NCBI GenBank assembly: GCA_965120355.1
Contig: CBCPMX010000058.1
Span: 1 to 9,923 of the forward strand
DNA: 9,923 nucleotides
Direction of reading: 5' to 3'
DNA from: CBCPMX01 sp965120355
GTDB taxonomy: Bacteria > Bacillota > Clostridia > Oscillospirales > Oscillospiraceae
Position numbers and translations under genes: made by a program. How positions within the stretch are numbered: the first letter of the stretch is position 1; every line of letters starts with the position of its first letter. Of the stretch, positions 6,229 through 9,923 are shown one piece after another. A model generated the notes under the pieces. It was not told the DNA's origin. It worked only from the letters and a program-made list of their open reading frames with translations, and made no database searches.

Positions 6229-8217
6229 TCAGGAGATGTCCGCCAGCTCCAGAAACTTATAACCATTTTCCGCGATGTGCGTTTTTCTGCCAGATAGATT
6301 GTCACCCAGAAGCAGGTCAAAATACTGCGCAGTCCGTTCTGCGTCCTCCGGCATGACTTTAATGAGCCGCCGCGTTTCAGGATTCATCGTCGTCAGCCAC
6401 ATCATTTCGGGGTCATTTTCACCGAGACCCTTGGAGCGGCTGATGGTATACTTTTTCCCCTGCAGCTCCGCCACAATGCGGTCGCGTTCGGCATTGGAAT
6501 AGGCAAACCAGGTCTTTTCCTTGCAATTGATTTCAAAAAGAGGAGACTCGGCAATATACACATACCCCTGCTCAATGAGCGTCGGCACAAGCCGGTACAG
6601 CATTGTCAGCACCAAAGTGCGGATCTGGTAGCCATCCACATCGGCATCCGTGCAGATAATGACCTTGCTCCAACGCAGATTGCCCAAGTCAAACGTACTT
6701 AAATCCTTACTCTTTTTGCCGCCAGTACCGGTGACCTCCACGCCGCATCCCAGGACTTTCATGAGATCCGTGATGACTTCTGACTTGAAGATCCGGTCAT
6801 AGCCCGCCTTGAGGCAGTTGAGGATCTTTCCCCGAATCGGCATAATCCCCTGAAATTCCGCATCCCGGCTCAGCTTCACAGAACCAAGCGCAGAGTCGCC
6901 CTCCACAATATAGATTTCCCGGCGCTCCGGATCCCGGCTGCGGCAATCCACAAACTTTTGTACCCGGTTGGCCACATCAATGTTCCCAGACAGCTTCTTC
7001 TTAATATTCAGGCGGGCCTTTTCCGCCGTCTCCCGGCTGCGCTTGTTCACCAGCACCTGGTCGGCAATGCGGTCGGCCTCTTGCTTGTTCTCAATGAAAT
7101 AGACCTGTAGACGGCTGCGGAAAAATTCCGTCATGGCTTCCTGGACAAATTTATTGGTGATGGCCTTTTTCGTCTGGTTTTCATAGGAGGTACGGGTCGA
7201 AAAGCAGTTGGTCACCAGCACCAGACAATCCTGCACATCCTGAAATGTGATCTTCGTCTCGTTCTTGGCATATTTGCCGGTCTGCTTGAGATAGGCATCA
7301 ATGGCATAGACAAACCCGTTTTTTGCCGCTTTCTCCGGCGCGCCGCCGTGCTCCAGCCAGGAGGAGTTGTGATAATACTCAATGAGATTGACGCCGGTGG
7401 AAAAACACACAGCCGCCGAAAGCTTTACCTTATATTCCGGCATATCCTCCCGGTCACGGCCCTTCCGCTCCGCCTCCCAGAACTGCGGCATGGTCATGGC
7501 GTTGTCGGCCACCAGCTCATTGACGTAGTCCAAAATACCGTTTTGGTAGCAGAATTCCTGCGTTTCAAACTTTCCGCCCACCTGGTTTCGGAACCGGAAC
7601 GTCACGCCGGCGTTGACCACGGCTTGCCGCTTAATCGTCTCAATGTAATACTCCACCGGAATGTCAATGGCCGTAAACACCTCGAGATCCGGCTTCCAAT
7701 GAAAACACGAGCCGGTCTTTTTCCGGTCCGCAGGTTCCTTTTTCAGGCCGCCAATATTTTCGCCCTTTTCAAAGTGAAGCGTGTATTTATACCCGTCACG
7801 GCGGATCACCGCGTCAAAAAATTCCGATGAATACTGCGTTGCACAGGAGCCGAGGCCGTTGAGGCCCAGGGAAAATTCATAATTCTCCCCTTCGTCGTTG
7901 TTATACTTGCCGCCGGCATACAGCTCACAGAAAACCAGTTCCCAATTGTACCGCTGCTCCGCAGAGTTCCAGTCCACAGGACAGCCCCGGCCAAAGTCCT
8001 CCACTTCGACAGACAGATCTTCATACCGGGTGACCACAATCAGATCGCCATGGCCCTCCCGCGCTTCGTCAATGGCATTGGACAGGATCTCAAATACCGC
8101 ATGCTCACAGCCCTCCAGGCCGTCAGAGCCGAAAATGACCGCCGGCCGTTTTCGAACACGATCCGCACCTTTTAGAGCGGAAATGCTCTCATTACCATAG
8201 TTTTCCTTTTTCTTCAT
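6229..8217 (-). CDS. parE: Type IIA DNA topoisomerase, B subunit (ParE/GyrB family, ParE-like)
   Basis: This gene encodes a 662-residue ATPase/TOPRIM subunit. The GHKL ATPase carries Glu43 and Asn47 (FEILSNAIDEA), the DFGRG motif (74-78) and the lid motif in the form SLGLNGLG (116-123) where GyrB/ParE usually have SGGLHGVG. The transducer QTK loop is Gln348-Thr349-Lys350. The TOPRIM domain has EGDSALG (Glu439), PIRGK (460-464) and the Mg-binding DADVDG (524-529), followed by YQIRT instead of the usual SHIRT. The C-terminal block KGLGENDPEMMW...TTMNPETR (596-616) is typical. Length fits ParE and Gram-positive GyrB, without the E. coli GyrB insertion. It is ParE-like by partnership with a box-less A subunit, but the symbol is tentative. 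The start at ATG 8217 is preferred (GAGGG, 5-nt spacer) over a TTG 39 nt upstream, which would add 13 residues not typical of the family. It is first in the operon; 63 nt separate it from the next gene. Confidence 0.92.
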   Translation of the reverse strand: MKKKENYGNESISALKGADRVRKRPAVIFGSDGLEGCEHAVFEILSNAIDEAREGHGDLIVVTRYEDLSVEVEDFGRGCPVDWNSAEQRYNWELVFCELYAGGKYNNDEGENYEFSLGLNGLGSCATQYSSEFFDAVIRRDGYKYTLHFEKGENIGGLKKEPADRKKTGSCFHWKPDLEVFTAIDIPVEYYIETIKRQAVVNAGVTFRFRNQVGGKFETQEFCYQNGILDYVNELVADNAMTMPQFWEAERKGRDREDMPEYKVKLSAAVCFSTGVNLIEYYHNSSWLEHGGAPEKAAKNGFVYAIDAYLKQTGKYAKNETKITFQDVQDCLVLVTNCFSTRTSYENQTKKAITNKFVQEAMTEFFRSRLQVYFIENKQEADRIADQVLVNKRSRETAEKARLNIKKKLSGNIDVANRVQKFVDCRSRDPERREIYIVEGDSALGSVKLSRDAEFQGIMPIRGKILNCLKAGYDRIFKSEVITDLMKVLGCGVEVTGTGGKKSKDLSTFDLGNLRWSKVIICTDADVDGYQIRTLVLTMLYRLVPTLIEQGYVYIAESPLFEINCKEKTWFAYSNAERDRIVAELQGKKYTISRSKGLGENDPEMMWLTTMNPETRRLIKVMPEDAERTAQYFDLLLGDNLSGRKTHIAENGYKFLELADIS

Positions 8218-8389
8218 GCGTTCCCTCACAAAATCTTTAGAAAAACACTGAAGCAACCTGCAAACACTGTACGCGCGAGATTGGTACCCAAATGAAACGT
8301 CAGGTCAAACGCTCCGCATGCAGCCAAAGACGATCTTCCAGTGACTTCTTAATATGCAAATTGGTATGAACGCCCAATTTATCTACTTT
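8218..8389 (-). other. Untranslated leader of the topoisomerase operon
   Basis: This is the roughly 165-nt leader between the predicted start site and the ATG. I found no riboswitch that I recognise, no strong intrinsic terminator and no convincing leader peptide; the only ATG noted opens a four-codon frame. An 8-bp word, AAACACTG on the plus strand, occurs twice (8243-8250 and 8262-8269, period 19), and ATTGG...CCAAT gives a weak 5-bp stem near the predicted 5' end. The ribosome binding site GAGGG sits at 8223-8227. Whether the leader regulates the operon is unknown. Confidence 0.4.
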
Positions 8390-8418
8390 AGTATACCCAG
8401 TTTCCCCGCAAAAGTCAA
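8390..8418 (-). promoter_or_regulatory. Predicted promoter of the topoisomerase operon
   Basis: On the minus strand TTGACT (8418-8413) is followed after 17 nt by TATACT (8395-8390), each one mismatch from consensus with optimal spacing. Transcription should start near 8383, leaving a leader of about 165 nt before the ATG at 8217. No closer promoter of comparable quality was seen in the leader, and none was seen in the short gaps inside the operon. Confidence 0.72.
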
Positions 8419-8494
8419 GGCGCGCACCTCCAGGCAGCTCTCACGGCGCGGAAGGCTCTCCCCTGAAAAATGCAAATGATACACTGAACGATGT

Positions 8495-8523
8495 TTGACA
8501 CAATCCGGTCCATATGATAAGAT
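8495..8523 (+). promoter_or_regulatory. Strong extended -10 promoter of the O-acetyltransferase gene
   Basis: A perfect TTGACA (8495-8500) is followed after 17 nt by TAAGAT (8518-8523), with TG at 8515-8516 giving an extended -10 element. Transcription would start near 8530, about 40 nt before the ATG at 8570. It faces away from the topoisomerase operon promoter, with 76 bp between the two -35 boxes. Confidence 0.75.
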
Positions 8524-8556
8524 GCTCCCGTACTGATGCAGTGCAAAATTCGAACT

Positions 8557-8562
8557 GAGGAG
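8557..8562 (+). promoter_or_regulatory. Ribosome binding site that fixes the acetyltransferase start
   Basis: GAGGAG is followed by a 7-nt spacer and ATG at 8570. A GTG at 8564 in the same frame would lie only 1 nt after this site, so the ATG is the better start. Confidence 0.82.
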
Positions 8563-8569
8563 TGTGTTT

Positions 8570-9181
8570 ATGACAAATTACGAGCGCATGCTGGCCGGAG
8601 AGCCATTCATCGTAGACGGCACACTGGCAAAGCACATGTCCAATGCCAGACGCCTGCAGGAGCTCTACAACGCCACCCCAAGCAGCGAAACCCAGGCTCG
8701 CCAAGCGCTTTTGACAGAATTGCTGGGCAGCATCGGCGAAAACAGTTCCATTCAAGCGCCTTTCCACTGTGATTATGGTTTCCGAATTCACATTGGATCC
8801 CACACATTTATCAACTATGGCTGCACATTTCTGGATCAAGGCGGGATCACCATTGGAGATCATGTACTCCTCGGTCCCAACGTAGGGCTGTATGCAGCGG
8901 GGCACCCCATCGATCCTGCCGTGCGCAGAACCGATTTGGAATTCGGCCAGCCCATCGTCATCGAAGATAATGTCTGGTTGGGCGGCGGCGTTATTGTCAA
9001 TCCCGGCGTAACCATTGGAAAAAACACCGTCATCGGCTCTGGCTCCGTAGTGGTTCGAGACATTCCTCCCAATGTGGTAGCCGCCGGCAATCCCTGCAAA
9101 CCCATCCGGCCCATCACGGAAACGGACCGGGCATATTGGGAACAGCTCCAAACGGACTTTGCTGCCGACGCGGACACCTGA
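8570..9181 (+). CDS. Maltose/galactoside-type O-acetyltransferase (left-handed beta-helix, LacA/Maa/NodL family)
   Basis: This gene encodes a 203-residue cytoplasmic enzyme expected to transfer acetyl from acetyl-CoA to a hydroxyl of a sugar; the true acceptor cannot be read from sequence. The N-terminal MTNYERMLAGEPF is the family-typical cap (Mac domain, about 5-57). Hexapeptide repeats of the left-handed beta-helix run from about 58 to 180, for example ITIGDH, IVIEDN, VWLGGG, VTIGKN and TVIGSGSVV. The catalytic histidine is His112 in LYAAGHPID, and AAGNPCKPIRPI (171-182) is the usual acetyl-CoA-side C-terminal segment. Length equals that of LacA/Maa enzymes. It has its own strong promoter, is divergent from the topoisomerase operon and stands alone, followed by tandem terminator-like hairpins, so it is probably monocistronic. 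In this family such genes often act in detoxification of non-metabolisable sugars, but here that is only a guess. Confidence 0.95.
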   Translation: MTNYERMLAGEPFIVDGTLAKHMSNARRLQELYNATPSSETQARQALLTELLGSIGENSSIQAPFHCDYGFRIHIGSHTFINYGCTFLDQGGITIGDHVLLGPNVGLYAAGHPIDPAVRRTDLEFGQPIVIEDNVWLGGGVIVNPGVTIGKNTVIGSGSVVVRDIPPNVVAAGNPCKPIRPITETDRAYWEQLQTDFAADADT

Positions 9182-9197
9182 CTTTCCGGCCTTTCCC

Positions 9198-9227
9198 TTG
9201 AGTATGCCCCTTCTCTATATCTATAAA
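9198..9227 (+). promoter_or_regulatory. Possible weak promoter downstream of the acetyltransferase gene
   Basis: TTGAGT (9198-9203) and TATAAA (9222-9227) are separated by 18 nt in an AT-rich stretch just after the stop codon. If used, transcription would begin near 9233 and run straight into the two hairpins at 9279-9344, giving a transcript of roughly 80-110 nt. Such hexamer matches also occur by chance in AT-rich DNA. Confidence 0.3.
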
Positions 9228-9278
9228 TATTGGCGAATCAAAACAAGACCCCGCAGCAATATAGAAATCTCTCTGATG

Positions 9279-9314
9279 CGATACACAGTGAGTTTGCCCT
9301 TTGTATCGCTTTTT
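9279..9314 (+). terminator. First hairpin with T run after the acetyltransferase gene
   Basis: GCGATACA (9279-9286) pairs perfectly with TGTATCGC (9302-9309) around a 15-nt loop and is followed by TTTTT (9310-9314). The loop is longer than usual for an intrinsic terminator, so on its own it would be a moderate one. It stands just before a much better terminator. Confidence 0.55.
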
Positions 9315-9316
9315 CT

Positions 9317-9344
9317 GCGCATACCGAAAGGTATGCGCTTTTTT
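9317..9344 (+). terminator. Rho-independent terminator of the acetyltransferase gene
   Basis: GCGCATACC (9317-9325) pairs with GGTATGCGC (9330-9338) as a perfect 9-bp stem closed by a GAAA tetraloop and followed directly by six T (9339-9344). The T run lies only on the plus-strand side, so it terminates rightward transcription. Confidence 0.93.
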
Positions 9345-9371
9345 ATGTAAAAGGATCGCAAAATTGGCCAT

Positions 9372-9390
9372 GTGCCGCTTTCAGCGGCAC
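9372..9390. repeat. Perfect 8-bp inverted repeat, GC-rich hairpin
   Basis: GTGCCGCT (9372-9379) pairs with AGCGGCAC (9383-9390) around the loop TTC. No T run follows on either side, so it is not a standard terminator. It lies 28 bp after the acetyltransferase terminator and next to another GC-rich hairpin. Confidence 0.85.
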
Positions 9391-9406
9391 GGCCGGGAAC
9401 CCAAAA

Positions 9407-9451
9407 GCGCGTGGGCCGGGACGGCCCACATGCGGGACGGCCCACATGCGC
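9407..9451. repeat. GC-rich hairpin whose right arm is tandemly duplicated (16-bp unit)
   Basis: GTGGGCC (9411-9417) can pair with GGCCCAC at 9423-9429 or with an identical copy at 9439-9445. The second copy arises from a 16-bp tandem duplication (9418-9433 and 9434-9449, starting GGGACGGCCC; period-16 match extends over 9417-9450). Pairing with the second copy can be lengthened by GCGC/GCGC (9407-9410 with 9448-9451) across a 2-nt bulge. Confidence 0.85.
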
Positions 9452-9501
9452 GAAAACCTCCATGCGCTCCGGATTCTTCCTGTGTTCGTGGTGCGCTCTG
9501 A

Positions 9502-9900
9502 GTGCATGAAGGCTCTTGCCCTGACATGGCTGCACTGCCTGTTTGGATTCCAGCGGCAGCCGCCATGGCCACGATTGTGCTGGCCACAGCGGAAGCTCTG
9601 CCGGAAATCGTGGCCCCCTTTCTGCAGGCCGGCAGCACCGGCAAAGGAAGTTCCGCCGGAAGGCGGCACGCATTGGTTGCTGCAGCTGGAGCGCCACCGG
9701 CGCAAAGCAGCAGCAGCAATGCAGGATCCGCATCGTCTGAGACCTACCAGTCTTACGAATCCTCTCAGTCCTATTCAGACATCCGTACAAAATTTTTTTG
9801 TATTTTTGCGCCTCTATTTCGACGGATTTTCCGTCATAATCACGGATTTTCCGCACTTTTTCCTCGTTTTTTTGAAATCCTGCCCACAATTTTTCGCTAA
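9502..9900 (+). CDS. Doubtful open reading frame, hypothetical
   Basis: This is an open frame of 132 codons from a GTG (or 124 codons from ATG 9526). The start of the translation is Ala-rich and hydrophobic (AALPVWIPAAAAMATIVLATA); a Ser/Tyr-rich stretch (SSETYQSYESSQSYSD) follows, and the tail is coded by AT-rich, intergenic-looking DNA. Codon choice in the first two thirds (GCC, CTG, ATC, GGC) resembles that of real genes here. Against it, I see no ribosome binding site, no promoter and no family resemblance, and the opposite strand is also open across the region. It is listed so that a reader can test it; it is more likely non-coding or the remnant of a gene. Confidence 0.15.
   Translation: MHEGSCPDMAALPVWIPAAAAMATIVLATAEALPEIVAPFLQAGSTGKGSSAGRRHALVAAAGAPPAQSSSSNAGSASSETYQSYESSQSYSDIRTKFFCIFAPLFRRIFRHNHGFSALFPRFFEILPTIFR
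9822..9853. repeat. Two 12-bp direct repeats at 20-bp spacing, each a small palindrome
   Basis: ACGGATTTTCCG occurs at 9822-9833 and again at 9842-9853, exactly 20 bp apart, about two turns of the helix. Each copy contains CGGA-TTT-TCCG; in the first the symmetry extends to GACGGA-TTT-TCCGTC (9821-9835). This is the geometry of a paired operator, but no regulator or target promoter can be named. Confidence 0.6.
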
Positions 9901-9923
9901 TTTTGCACAACACTTTCCAGAAT

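Larger units (their letters stand above)
9345..9923. other. Terminal region without a convincing gene
   Basis: These 579 bases hold no protein with a recognisable family, and no open frame here has a good ribosome binding site. The left part (9372-9452) is GC-rich with strong inverted repeats and a 16-bp tandem duplication. The middle (about 9500-9760) has plausible codon use in one plus-strand frame but Ala/Ser-rich, low-information translation. The right end (9786-9923) is AT-rich with short palindromic repeats, as in a regulatory or intergenic region of a gene beyond the window. Confidence 0.5.

Noticed and set aside
8218..8256. TTG start at 8256 for the topoisomerase B gene
   Set aside because: ATG at 8217 has GAGGG at 5-nt spacing and gives the usual short N-terminus; the 13 extra residues are not family-like.
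8495..8518. TATGAT at 8513-8518 as the -10 box of the acetyltransferase promoter
   Set aside because: It would lie only 12 nt after TTGACA; TAAGAT at 8518-8523 has the optimal 17-nt spacing and an upstream TG.
9786..9807. AT-only hairpin TACAAAA/TTTTGTA followed by T residues as a terminator
   Set aside because: The stem is 7 bp and nearly all A-T, too weak for a reliable intrinsic terminator, and no gene that needs one ends here.
9221..9913. Minus-strand open frame of 230 codons across the right end
   Set aside because: It runs through the acetyltransferase terminator hairpins and the GC-rich repeats, has no family resemblance, and is Lys-rich only because of local A-rich DNA.
1..9923. CRISPR array, insertion sequence, integrase attachment site or prophage
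   Set aside because: No regularly spaced repeat series, transposase or integrase frame, or long terminal inverted repeats were found; the tandem duplications have only two units each.

Overview
The window looks like a chromosomal piece of a low-copy, moderately GC-rich Gram-positive anaerobe, most likely a Clostridia member of the Oscillospiraceae/Ruminococcaceae type. This is inferred from GAGGAG-type ribosome binding sites, TTG and ATG starts, sigma-A-like promoters, a YitT-family protein, a copper-amine-oxidase-like surface domain protein and a ParC/ParE-like topoisomerase pair. It cannot be placed to genus from sequence reading alone. No mobile element, CRISPR array or phage gene was seen.

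Layout. Almost everything from 8418 down to 11 lies on the minus strand and reads as one transcription unit. A clear promoter (TTGACT-17-TATACT, 8390-8418) and a leader of about 165 nt precede five genes. In order these are a type IIA topoisomerase B subunit (8217-6229), a secreted copper-amine-oxidase-N-domain protein (6165-4724, frameshifted), a type IIA topoisomerase A subunit (4697-2457), a YitT-family membrane protein (2425-1559) and a lipoprotein with a transglutaminase-like fold (1532-135). Gaps are only 63, 26, 31 and 26 nt, and I see no internal terminator. A tRNA-Gly(GCC) follows at 86-11 with its own perfect-consensus promoter (100-127).

On the plus strand, a maltose/galactoside-type O-acetyltransferase gene (8570-9181) is transcribed divergently from a strong extended -10 promoter (8495-8523). 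Two consecutive hairpin-plus-T-run structures (9279-9314 and 9317-9344) follow it. The last 580 bases hold no gene that I trust. They carry GC-rich hairpins, a 16-bp tandem duplication and, in an AT-rich end, two 12-bp repeats spaced exactly 20 bp apart.

How the parts fit. The two topoisomerase subunits should form one A2B2 enzyme that relaxes or decatenates DNA. The other three operon products are a secreted protein, a membrane protein and a lipoprotein, so chromosome topology genes are joined to envelope genes. The most striking observations are these. A perfect 23-bp tandem duplication breaks the secreted protein gene, and removing one copy restores a 472-residue protein. The transglutaminase-like lipoprotein appears to have lost two of its three catalytic residues. 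The topoisomerase motifs depart from those of standard GyrB/ParE and GyrA.
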